Below are positions 53,337-60,995 of a stretch of 64,000 nt of DNA, one piece after another; the stretch's first letter is position 1; every line of letters begins with the position of its first letter. The stretch comes from Streptomyces sp. L2 (GTDB taxonomy: Bacteria > Actinomycetota > Actinomycetes > Streptomycetales > Streptomycetaceae): contig NZ_QBDT01000001.1 in the NCBI RefSeq assembly GCF_004124325.1, positions 7,068,001 through 7,132,000 on the forward strand, written 5' to 3'. The translations under genes were made by a program, and so were the position numbers. The notes under the pieces were generated by a model. That model did not search any database. It saw only the letters and a list, made by a program, of their open reading frames with translations, and had not been told where the DNA came from.

Positions 53337-54509
53337 GCCCTCGTCCGGCACGGCACCCGGACGCGCGTACGTCCGGCCCTTCCAGGCGGCCCCGCGCCCC
53401 CGGTAGTGCTGCACGGCCGAATCGACCGTCATGAGGAGATAGAGGAACGCGGTGAACGGCAGCAGCGGGGCGAGCCACAGCGGCTGCCCGTAGTAACGGA
53501 GCATCGGCAGGTACGTCGCCGTCATCACCGCCCACGCCAGCGCACCGGCCGCCATCGTCGCCGCACTGCCCGCGACCGCGCCCGCCACGACCGCCGCCGG
53601 CGGCACCAGGTACACCAGCGCCAGACCCGCGACCGTGCCGAGGAGCAGCAGCGGGTTGTGCCGCAGCTGCGCGTACGCGCTGCGCGAGACCATCCGCCAC
53701 AGGTCGTGCAGCCGCGGGTAGGGCCGCACGCTGTCCACCCGCTCGGCCAGCCCCAGCCAGATGTGTCCGCCACCGCCCTTCACCGCGCGCGCGAGCGCCA
53801 CGTCGTCGATGACGGCGTGCCGGATGGCGTCCGGGATCCGCGCCCGCTCGGCCGCGCCGGCGCGCAGCAGCACACAGCCGCCCGCCGCGGCCGCCGTCCG
53901 CGACCCTCGCCGGCCGATCCACCGGAACGGGTACAGCTGCGCGAAGAAGTAGACGAACGCCGGCACCACGAGCCGCTCCCACAGGCTCTCCACCCGCAGC
54001 CGGGCCATCTGCGACACCATGTCGAAGCCCCCGGTGCGGGCTGCCGCCACCAGCGTGCGCAGGCTGTCCGGCGCGTGCGCGATGTCCGCGTCCGTCAGCA
54101 GCAGGAACTCGGGCTCACGCGCGCGTGCCAGACCGATGCCGTGCCGCACCGCCCACAGCTTGCCCGTCCAGCCCGCCGGCGGCTCACCGGGGGAGCCCAC
54201 CGTGAGCGGCAGCCCCCCGGTCCGCGCGGCCAGCTCGCGGGCCACTTCACCGGTGCCGTCCGTGCTGCCGTCGTCGACGAGGAAGACCTCGGCCCGCCCC
54301 GGATAGTCCTGCGCCAGCAGCGAGGGCAGGCTCAGCGGCAGCACCTCGGCCTCGTCCCGCGCGGGGACCACGACGGCCACCGACGGCCACACCCCCGGAT
54401 CGTCTCGGGGCGGCAGCCGCACATCGGTGCGCCAGAAGAAGCCCTGACAGAGCGACAGCCACAACCAGGAGAGGAGGGACACGACGGCGATCCACACGAT
54501 GGCGCTCAC
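53334..54509 (-). CDS. Membrane glycosyltransferase (HpnB-like, family 2)
   Basis: A 391-residue enzyme. One N-terminal helix (residues 3-22), then a family 2 glycosyltransferase domain: VAVVVPARDEAEVLPLSLPS, the nucleotide-sugar motif FLVDDGSTDGTGEVAREL and LLLTDADIAHAPDSL, with DDVALARAVKGGGG further on. The C-terminal part (about 260-360) holds four more helices. It resembles hopanoid biosynthesis glycosyltransferase HpnB; the other hopanoid genes are not in this window. GTG start at 54509, possibly a leaderless message. Confidence 0.9.
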   Translation of the reverse strand: MSAIVWIAVVSLLSWLWLSLCQGFFWRTDVRLPPRDDPGVWPSVAVVVPARDEAEVLPLSLPSLLAQDYPGRAEVFLVDDGSTDGTGEVARELAARTGGLPLTVGSPGEPPAGWTGKLWAVRHGIGLARAREPEFLLLTDADIAHAPDSLRTLVAAARTGGFDMVSQMARLRVESLWERLVVPAFVYFFAQLYPFRWIGRRGSRTAAAAGGCVLLRAGAAERARIPDAIRHAVIDDVALARAVKGGGGHIWLGLAERVDSVRPYPRLHDLWRMVSRSAYAQLRHNPLLLLGTVAGLALVYLVPPAAVVAGAVAGSAATMAAGALAWAVMTATYLPMLRYYGQPLWLAPLLPFTAFLYLLMTVDSAVQHYRGRGAAWKGRTYARPGAVPDEG

Positions 54510-54566
54510 GGGCGCAGTCTGCCCCACGCCACCGGCCCGAACCGGCTCATCGACTATCGTGGCCGG

Positions 54567-55361
54567 GTGAAGATCGCGCTCATGGACTCCGGAATCGGCC
54601 TCCTCCCCGCCGCCGCCGCGGTACGCCGGCTGCGGCCCGACGCGGAGCTGGTGCTGTCCTGGGACCCGGACGGCATGCCGTGGGGCCCGCGCACCCCCGA
54701 GGACATCACCGAGCGGGCCATCGCCGTGGCCGAGGCCGCCGCCGCGCACCGGCCCGACGTGCTGATCGTCGCCTGCAACACGGCCTCCGTGCACTCCCTG
54801 CCGCAGATGCGCGCGCGGTTCGAACCACAGCTGCCGATCATCGGCACCGTCCCGGCGATCAAGCCGGCCGCGGCGGGCGGCGGGCCCGTGGCCATCTGGG
54901 CGACCCCCGCCACCACCGGGAGCGCCTACCAGCGCGACCTGATCGACCGGTTCGCCGACGGTGTGACCGTCACCGAGGTGCCCTGCCCAGGGCTCGCGGA
55001 CGCCGTGCACCACGCCGACGAGGCGGCCGTCTCCGTCGCCGTCGCCGCCGCGGCCGCCCGCACCCCCGACGACGTGACCACCGTCGTCATGGGCTGCACC
55101 AACTACGAACTGGTCGCCGACCGCATCCGCGCCGCCGTCCAGCGGCCCGGCCGACCGCCGCTCATCCTGCACGGGTCCGCCGGCGCCGTCGCCGCCCAGG
55201 CGCTGCGCCGTATCGGAGCGGAGCCGCAACCGGACGCCCCCGCGGAGACCGCGCTCACCGTGCTGCTCAGCGGACGTGAGGCGGAACTGCCCGACACCGC
55301 GCTGAGCTACGCGGAGGGGCGGCTGCTGACCGCCGTCGGCCCCCTCGCCGACCGGCGCTGA
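54567..55361 (+). CDS. Aspartate/glutamate racemase family protein
   Basis: A 264-residue cofactor-independent racemase of the MurI family. MDSGIGLLPAAAAVRRL, with DSG, VACNTASVH with the first catalytic cysteine and GCTNYELVADRI with the second are all present. The family inverts glutamate, aspartate or hydantoin; MurI proper has DSGVGGL, so this variant may have another substrate. GTG start at 54567 with TATCGT 12 bases upstream, possibly leaderless. It is divergent from the glycosyltransferase gene (57-base gap). Confidence 0.88.
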   Translation: MKIALMDSGIGLLPAAAAVRRLRPDAELVLSWDPDGMPWGPRTPEDITERAIAVAEAAAAHRPDVLIVACNTASVHSLPQMRARFEPQLPIIGTVPAIKPAAAGGGPVAIWATPATTGSAYQRDLIDRFADGVTVTEVPCPGLADAVHHADEAAVSVAVAAAAARTPDDVTTVVMGCTNYELVADRIRAAVQRPGRPPLILHGSAGAVAAQALRRIGAEPQPDAPAETALTVLLSGREAELPDTALSYAEGRLLTAVGPLADRR

Positions 55362-55444
55362 GAGACGTACGGCCGCTGGGCCGCCCGGAGCAGTCACGCC
55401 GCGGAACGGCTCCCGCGCGGTGAAAGCTGAGTAACCTCGTAGAC

Positions 55445-55990
55445 ATGAGGGACCACTCGCGTACCGAGGACGCCCCGCACCCCGACATCTGGACCGGACG
55501 CGCCACCAACCGGGTCCAGTGGCTGCTCGCGCTGGTCGGCGCGGCCTGCATGGCGCTCGGCGTCGAGCTGGCCGTCGACTCGGCGTGGACCTCGGGGGTC
55601 GCCCCGCTGGTGATGTCCGTGGTGGGCTGCATCGCGGCCGGACTGCTGGTCCTGTTCGGCACCCTCGCCTTCGTGCACGTCGACCTCCGGCTCGACCGGG
55701 AGTCCCTCGAAGTGCGCTGCGGCCACATCGGGCTGCCGCGCCGCCGCATCCCGCTGTCCCAGGTGGTCGGCGCGGACTTCACCGCCCACGTCACGCCGCG
55801 GCACTGGGGCGGCTGGGGGTACCGGTGGCTTCCCGAGAAGGGCACGGCGGTCGTCGTCCGGCGCGGCGAGGGCATCGTGCTGAGCCTGTGGGACGGACAC
55901 ACATTCACCATCACCGTGGACAACGCGGAGTCAGCGGTGCGGGTGATCAGGGCCCGCCTGCGCACGATCACACCGGGGACGGCGCGCTGA
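55445..55990 (+). CDS. Two-helix membrane protein with PH-like domain
   Basis: A 181-residue protein: two adjacent helices at about 25-45 (LLALVGAACMALGVELAVDS) and 52-72, then a beta-rich domain of about 100 residues (HVDLRLDRESLEVRCGHIGL, HWGGWGYRWLPEKGTAVVVR, FTITVDNAESAVRVIRAR). The beta domain has the outline of bacterial PH-like domains placed after a membrane hairpin. Function unknown; such proteins occur throughout Streptomyces. Monocistronic. Confidence 0.8.
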   Translation: MRDHSRTEDAPHPDIWTGRATNRVQWLLALVGAACMALGVELAVDSAWTSGVAPLVMSVVGCIAAGLLVLFGTLAFVHVDLRLDRESLEVRCGHIGLPRRRIPLSQVVGADFTAHVTPRHWGGWGYRWLPEKGTAVVVRRGEGIVLSLWDGHTFTITVDNAESAVRVIRARLRTITPGTAR

Positions 55991-56302
55991 GGGATTCGGG
56001 CGGGCCGGGGGTGGGGTTCCCGCACCGGTGCTGAGAGGGTGCGGTCGGCCGCAGCTGGGGTACGGGGTGTCACTTACCGGCGCTGCCAGGGTGCCTCCCC
56101 CACTCTCGGCTTCGCTCGACCGGGGGGACCCCCACCGCCCACCCGTGCCGCCCTGGGGTCCCCCCAGGCACTTAAGACTCTGGGGGAGACACGCATGCCC
56201 GCAGCTAGGGGGTGTAGCGGCGCGTGCCCGCGGGCTTGGGCGATCCGTGTAGCGGCGCGTGCCCGCGGCTAGGGCGATCCGTGTAGCGGCGCGTGCCCGC
56301 GG
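55991..56302. other. Repeat-rich intergenic region
   Basis: 312 bases between two genes in opposite orientation. It holds two CCCCCA modules (56093-56189) and most of the 34/35-bp tandem array, and no gene. Confidence 0.7.
56093..56189. repeat. Two CCCCCA/GGGGGG modules in opposite orientation
   Basis: GCCTCCCCCACTCTCGGCTT continues to GGGGGGACCCCCA (56093-56134), and a second module reads the other way (56154-56189, TCTCCCCCAGAGTC on the minus strand). The first resembles the third module inside the MITE at 14746-14787, including the CTCGGCTTCGCTCG centre. Confidence 0.65.
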
Positions 56303-56314
56303 CTAGGGCGATCC
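56212..56314. repeat. 34/35-bp tandem repeat over a stop codon
   Basis: Three units begin at 56212 (35 bp), 56247 (34 bp) and 56281 (34 bp). Each reads GTGTAGCGGCGCGTGCCCGC and ends in GCGATCC; a further half unit lies at 56192-56210. The last unit contains the TAG stop of the O-antigen ligase-like gene. Confidence 0.88.
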
Positions 56315-57337
56315 CGGGGTGTCCGGGGCGGTCCATGGGCGGGATGTTGCCCAGCCTGCCAGGAGGCCCACGCCCGCGGTCACCGCTGTGAAGCTCAGGG
56401 CGTCGCCCAGCATGGCGAGGGCGGCCACGGCTGTCAGGGCCGCGCCCGCGGTGAGGGCGATCGGGGTGGAGCGCGGGGTGCGCCACAGGGCGTAGAGGAT
56501 CCAGGCGAAGGCGGCGGCGAGCAGGAGGACCCCCGGCACGCCCTGTTCCGCCGCCTGCTGGAGCGGGGCCGAGTGCGGTTTGCCGTCGGGCTGGAGGAGC
56601 TGGGGCACGGCGGGGCTCAGCTCGCCGAAGCGGCCCGGACCGACGCCGAGGCCGGTGTTGCGGTGGGCCAGCCGGAGGGCGTCCTGCCACAGCTGGACCC
56701 GCTGCGGGGTGAGCCGTCCTTCGAGGGCCGAGCCGAGCCCCTCGGGCAGGATGCCGCCGGCGACGGCCCAGGTCACCGCCGCCACCAGGGCCGAGGCCAG
56801 GCCCAGGCCCGCGATCCCGGGGCCCCGGTGCCGCATCGACCCCGCGGCGAGGGAGCACAACAGCACAGCCGCCCCGGCCGCGCAGCCGCCGGCCGAACCC
56901 AGGGCGGCACCGGACAGCGCGATCCCGGCGGCGAGCAGGCGCAGGCCCAGCCGCAGCGCGGGCGATCGCGCGGCCCAGGCGGCGCAGCAGGCAGCGCCCG
57001 TGGCCAGCGCCAGCAGCGCCGCCGTGGCACCGGCGTGCCCGAGCGGCGCGGCGAACCGGGGGCCGGGGGAGAGGTCGGGCACCGTGACGGCGAGGGCGAG
57101 TCCGGCGAGCGATCCGGCGCAGGGCGCGGCCACCGGAAGCAGCGCGCCGGAGATCCGGCCCGCCGCGTATCCGGCGGCCACGGCGAGCACCGCGAGGAGC
57201 ATGCCCTCGGGCCGCCCGTCGTGGACCGCCGCCGTGATCAGGGACCAGGCGGCGCAGATCCCCAGCAGGATCATCCCCGCCCCGTCGGAAACGTTTCGTC
57301 TGGCGCTGTCCGCGTCCGCACCGGCCGCGGACGTCAT
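56303..57337 (-). CDS. O-antigen ligase-like membrane protein
   Basis: A 344-residue integral membrane protein with about nine or ten helices. The late segment HRNTGLGVGPGRFGELSPAV is the Wzy_C/O-antigen ligase signature, positioned before a large loop and the last helices. In actinobacteria such proteins are of unknown function and may polymerise or transfer surface polysaccharides. The ATG at 57337 is chosen (MTSAAGADADSARRNVSDG). The perfect palindrome GAAACGTTTC (57288-57297) lies inside its coding sequence. It is divergent from lnt. Confidence 0.82.
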   Translation of the reverse strand: MTSAAGADADSARRNVSDGAGMILLGICAAWSLITAAVHDGRPEGMLLAVLAVAAGYAAGRISGALLPVAAPCAGSLAGLALAVTVPDLSPGPRFAAPLGHAGATAALLALATGAACCAAWAARSPALRLGLRLLAAGIALSGAALGSAGGCAAGAAVLLCSLAAGSMRHRGPGIAGLGLASALVAAVTWAVAGGILPEGLGSALEGRLTPQRVQLWQDALRLAHRNTGLGVGPGRFGELSPAVPQLLQPDGKPHSAPLQQAAEQGVPGVLLLAAAFAWILYALWRTPRSTPIALTAGAALTAVAALAMLGDALSFTAVTAGVGLLAGWATSRPWTAPDTPGSP

Positions 57338-57614
57338 CCCCGTCGACCCCACCCGTCGCCTCTCGTACCCGGTCCCCCGACCGCCTGCCCCGTCCGTTTG
57401 CCACGACCGCTCGGTCCACCGCCGGGTCCCCCGACCCGTCGCGGGCCCCCGCCGTGCACACCGGGACTCGGCCGCACCGCTGAGGCTGGCCCACACCGTA
57501 GCGGCTGATGACCGGTTTGTGGACGAGTTGAGCAGGAAGATGACGGTTCCCGCACGGATCCCGGGCCGGGGGCCGCCGTACGGTCCGCGCTGTCGGCGGC
57601 AAGGTCACCCGCCG

Positions 57615-57629
57615 TACACTCCCGGGGTG
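57615..57629 (+). promoter_or_regulatory. Leaderless promoter of lnt
   Basis: TACACT (57615-57620) is placed seven bases before the GTG (57627), with a weak -35 TGTCGG 18 bases upstream. No ribosome site precedes the GTG, so transcription starting at or next to it would give a leaderless mRNA, common in Streptomyces. Confidence 0.5.
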
Positions 57630-59237
57630 ACCGTCACCGCCCCTCCCGTGGACCAGGACCGACTCGGGCCGCCGCCCTCGCCCGCCGGGCGCGGCCGGCG
57701 CCTGCTGCTGCGTCTGGCCCCGGCCGCCGCCTCCGCCCTGTGCGGCGTGCTGCTCTACGTCAGCTTCCCGCCGCGCCACCTGTGGTGGCTGGCCCTGCCC
57801 GCCTTCGCCGGCTTCGCCTGGGTGCTGCGCGGCCGGACCTGGAAGGCGGCGTTCGGTCTCGGCTACCTCTTCGGCCTCGGATTCCTGCTCCCCCTGCTGG
57901 TGTGGACCGGCGTCGAGGTCGGCCCCGGTCCCTGGCTGGCGCTGGTCGCCGTCGAGGCGCTGTTCATCGCCCTCGTCGCGGTCGGCGTCACCGCGGTGTC
58001 CAAGCTGCCGGCCTGGCCGCTGTGGGCGGCGGCCGTCTGGATCGCCGGCGAGGCCGTACGCGCGCGCGTACCGTTCCGCGGCTTCCCCTGGGGCAAGATC
58101 GCGTTCGGTCAGGCGGACGGTGTGTTCCTGCCGCTCGCCGCGGTGGGCGGCACCCCCGTGCTCGGCTTCGCTGTCGTCCTGTGCGGGTTCGGGCTGTACG
58201 AGGCGGGGCGCGTGCTCGTCGAGGGCCGGCGGACCCGGGCCCTGCGGCGCGGGGCCGCGGCCGCCGCCGTACTGAGCGTCGCCGTGCCCGTAGTGGGAGC
58301 CGTCGCCGCCCGTTCCCTGGTGAGCGACAAGGCCGAGGACGGCACCGCCAGGGTCGCCGTCATCCAGGGCAACGTGCCCCGCTCCGGACTGGAGTTCAAC
58401 GCCCAGCGCCGCGCCGTGCTCGACTACCACGCGCGCGAGACGCTCAAGCTCGCCGCCGACGTCAAGGCCGGCAAGGTCGCCAGGCCCGACTTCGTGCTGT
58501 GGCCCGAGAACTCCTCCGACATCGACCCCTTCGCCAATCCCGACGCGGCCGCCGTGATCGACAACGCGGCCAAGGCGATCGGCGCGCCCATCTCCGTCGG
58601 CGCCGTAGTCGAGAGGGACGGCAAGCTGCTCAACGAGCAGATCCTCTGGGACCCGGTCAAGGGCCCGACCCAGACCTACGACAAGCGGCAGGTGCAGCCC
58701 TTCGGCGAGTACCTTCCGCTGCGCCCGCTGATCGGCGCCGTCAACAAGAACTGGACCAGCATGGTCCGCCAGGACTTCAGCCGGGGCAGCAAGCCCGGCG
58801 TGTTCGACATCGACGGCGCCAAGGTCGGCCTCGCCACCTGCTACGAGGCCGCGTTCGACTGGGCCGTCCGGGACACCGTCACCCACGGCGCCCAGATGAT
58901 CTCCGTACCCAGCAACAACGCGACCTTCGACCGCAGCGAGATGACCTACCAGCAGCTAGCCATGTCCCGCGTCCGGGCGGTCGAACACAGCCGCACCGTG
59001 ACCGTGCCGGTGACCAGCGGCGTCAGCGCGGTCATCATGCCGGACGGGAGGATCACCCAGAAGACCGGCATGTTCGTCCCCGCCTACCTGGTGCAGGACG
59101 TGCCACTGCGGACCTCGAAGACGCCCGCCACCCAGCTCGGCATCCTGCCCGAGATGGCCCTCGTGCTCATCGCCGCGGGCGGACTCGGCTGGGCGGTCGG
59201 CGCGGGGATCCGCGGCCGGCGCACGGCCGGGAAGTAG
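57627..59237 (+). CDS. lnt: Apolipoprotein N-acyltransferase
   Basis: A 536-residue membrane enzyme that adds the third acyl chain to lipoproteins. Five to six helices occupy residues 30-225, followed by a nitrilase-like extracytoplasmic domain (240-500) and one last helix (about 505-525). The catalytic triad is visible as E294 in LWPENSSD, K353 in YDKRQVQPFGEY and C405 in ATCYEAAF. The GTG start gives VTVTAPPVDQDR. Streptomyces has one or more Lnt homologues that act on only part of its lipoproteins. Nothing nearby shares the pathway. Confidence 0.94.
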   Translation: MTVTAPPVDQDRLGPPPSPAGRGRRLLLRLAPAAASALCGVLLYVSFPPRHLWWLALPAFAGFAWVLRGRTWKAAFGLGYLFGLGFLLPLLVWTGVEVGPGPWLALVAVEALFIALVAVGVTAVSKLPAWPLWAAAVWIAGEAVRARVPFRGFPWGKIAFGQADGVFLPLAAVGGTPVLGFAVVLCGFGLYEAGRVLVEGRRTRALRRGAAAAAVLSVAVPVVGAVAARSLVSDKAEDGTARVAVIQGNVPRSGLEFNAQRRAVLDYHARETLKLAADVKAGKVARPDFVLWPENSSDIDPFANPDAAAVIDNAAKAIGAPISVGAVVERDGKLLNEQILWDPVKGPTQTYDKRQVQPFGEYLPLRPLIGAVNKNWTSMVRQDFSRGSKPGVFDIDGAKVGLATCYEAAFDWAVRDTVTHGAQMISVPSNNATFDRSEMTYQQLAMSRVRAVEHSRTVTVPVTSGVSAVIMPDGRITQKTGMFVPAYLVQDVPLRTSKTPATQLGILPEMALVLIAAGGLGWAVGAGIRGRRTAGK

Positions 59238-59318
59238 CCGTACGACACCGGGTCCGCTGCCGCGCGTGCGCCCCTGATCCCCTACGGAGGCCGTGGACCC
59301 GCCCGTTAGGGTCGGTCC

Positions 59319-59804
59319 ATGGCTACTCCTGACTTCATCCGCACACTGCGGTCGACGGCCGGCCGGCAGTTGCTGTGGCTTCCCGGGGTCACGGCGATCG
59401 TCTTCGACGACGACGGAAGAGTGCTCCTCGGCCGCCGGACGGACACCCGCAGGTGGTCGGTGATCGGCGGCATCCCGGAGCCGGGGGAGCAGCCGGCGGC
59501 CTGCGCCGTGCGGGAGGTCTTCGAGGAGACGGCCGTGCACTGCGTCGCCGAACGGGTCGTTCTCGTCCAGGCCCTGAAGCCGGTCACCTACACCAACGGC
59601 GACGTCTGCCAGTACATGGACATCACCCTGCGCTGCCGGGCCGTCGGCGGCGAGGCCCGGGTCAACGACGACGAGTCGCTGGAGGTCGGCTGGTTCGCCG
59701 TCGACGCGCTGCCCGACCTGAACGAGTTCGGCCGCTTCCGGATCAAGCAGGCCCTGTCCCCGGCCGAGGCCCCCACCTGGTTCGACCCGGCCACCCCCGC
59801 CTGA
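59319..59804 (+). CDS. Nudix hydrolase
   Basis: A 161-residue pyrophosphohydrolase. The Nudix box reads GGIPEPGEQPAACAVREVFE followed by ETAV, with all conserved acidic residues, preceded by GVTAIVFDDDGRVLLGRRTD. A C-terminal helix with DLNEFGRFRIKQAL follows. Substrate unknown (nucleoside diphosphate derivatives, ADP-ribose or damaged nucleotides). Monocistronic, convergent with a DeoR gene. Confidence 0.93.
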   Translation: MATPDFIRTLRSTAGRQLLWLPGVTAIVFDDDGRVLLGRRTDTRRWSVIGGIPEPGEQPAACAVREVFEETAVHCVAERVVLVQALKPVTYTNGDVCQYMDITLRCRAVGGEARVNDDESLEVGWFAVDALPDLNEFGRFRIKQALSPAEAPTWFDPATPA

Positions 59805-59906
59805 CAAGGCCGGACCGCCCCCGCCGCCTGAGAAGGCCGCACCCACGTCCTGCGGCCTGTCCGCGCCCGAGCGCCGACGGGCCGCACGTCGCTCCCGTAG
59901 CTCCCG

Positions 59907-60707
59907 TCAGACGGTGATCACCTTGACGCCGGCCTCCGTGAGACGGTCGACCGTGTCGGAGGGAATCCCCTTGTCCGTCACCAGCACATCGAGGGCGGAG
60001 AGGTCGCAGATCCGGGCGAAGGCCCGCCTGCCGATCTTCGAGGAGTCGGCCGCGACCACCACCCGCTGGGCACGCTCGGCGAACAGCCGGCTGATGCTCG
60101 CCTCGTCCTCCTGGTGCGTCATGACACCCAGCCGGGGATCGATCCCGTCGACTCCGAGCACGGCCACGTCCAGCGCGATCTGGTGGAGCACCCCGGCGGT
60201 CAGCGGCCCGACCAGCTCGTACGTCTGCGGACGGGCCACGCCCCCGGTCAGCACGATCTTGATCTGCTGCCGCACCGTCAGCTCGCTGGCGATGTTGAGC
60301 GCGTTGGTGACCACGGTCAGCCGGGGCGCGTCGCCCGAGGGGCGGTCCGGCTGCCGGCCGCCGGCCACGCGCAGCGCCAGGGCCCGCCCGACCTCGGTGG
60401 TCGTCGTCCCGCCGTTGAGCCCGACCACGGCTCCCTCGTCGATCAGATCGGCGACCGCGGCGGCGATCCGCTGCTTCTCGGAGGCGTTCCGGGAGGACTT
60501 GTAGCGCAGCGGCAGCTCGAAGGAGACGCCGTGCGCGACGGCCCCGCCCCGGGTCCGGACGAGCATCTGCTGTTCGGCGAGTTCGTCGAGGTCGCGGCGG
60601 ATGGTCGCGGCGGAGACGCCCACCGTCGACGCGGCCTCCTCGACGTCCAGCCTGCCGTTCGCGGCGAGGAGTTCGAGAAGCGCGTTCCACCGCTCATGTT
60701 TGGACAT
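59907..60707 (-). CDS. DeoR family regulator, AgaR-like (paralogue)
   Basis: A 266-residue repressor very similar to the regulator at 27550: RWNALLELLAANGRLDVEEA, SAATIRRDLDELAEQQMLVR, and GLNGGTTTTEVGRALAL in the sensor domain. The loop that is duplicated in the other protein reads RVAGGRQPDRPSGDAPRL here. No sugar-metabolism gene is adjacent, so it may act at a distance, possibly on the isomerase/aldolase operon at 28479 or on unlinked genes. It is divergent from the sigma factor gene. Confidence 0.92.
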   Translation of the reverse strand: MSKHERWNALLELLAANGRLDVEEAASTVGVSAATIRRDLDELAEQQMLVRTRGGAVAHGVSFELPLRYKSSRNASEKQRIAAAVADLIDEGAVVGLNGGTTTTEVGRALALRVAGGRQPDRPSGDAPRLTVVTNALNIASELTVRQQIKIVLTGGVARPQTYELVGPLTAGVLHQIALDVAVLGVDGIDPRLGVMTHQEDEASISRLFAERAQRVVVAADSSKIGRRAFARICDLSALDVLVTDKGIPSDTVDRLTEAGVKVITV

Positions 60708-60995
60708 CCCCCGGGCTCCCTTCCGCGTGAGCACAGAGTGTACCGCTCAGTAGTAAGCGCGTACGGTGCGCGGGGACCCCCTTGCTCCGCCCGCGACGCC
60801 CTTGCTCCGCCCCGCGACCCCTTGCTCCGTTCGCCGCATCAGGTTCCCCGGATGTGACCTCTCCCATTGCGGTCCCCGGCGGGTGCGGTGAACCTCTCGT
60901 GAACGAGTTCCGGAAGAACTGTTATGCCGGGCTCACCGAGCGGTCTCCCAGATATCGGACAGCATCGTTCGGCATCGAGGACAGGGAAGCTTTTG

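Noticed and set aside
56212-56314. Possible CRISPR array
   Set aside because: Units are directly adjacent, with no unique spacers.
57288-57297. GAAACGTTTC as a LacI-type operator
   Set aside because: It lies within coding sequence for the O-antigen ligase-like gene, is only 10 bp and no LacI regulator is present; chance is likely.
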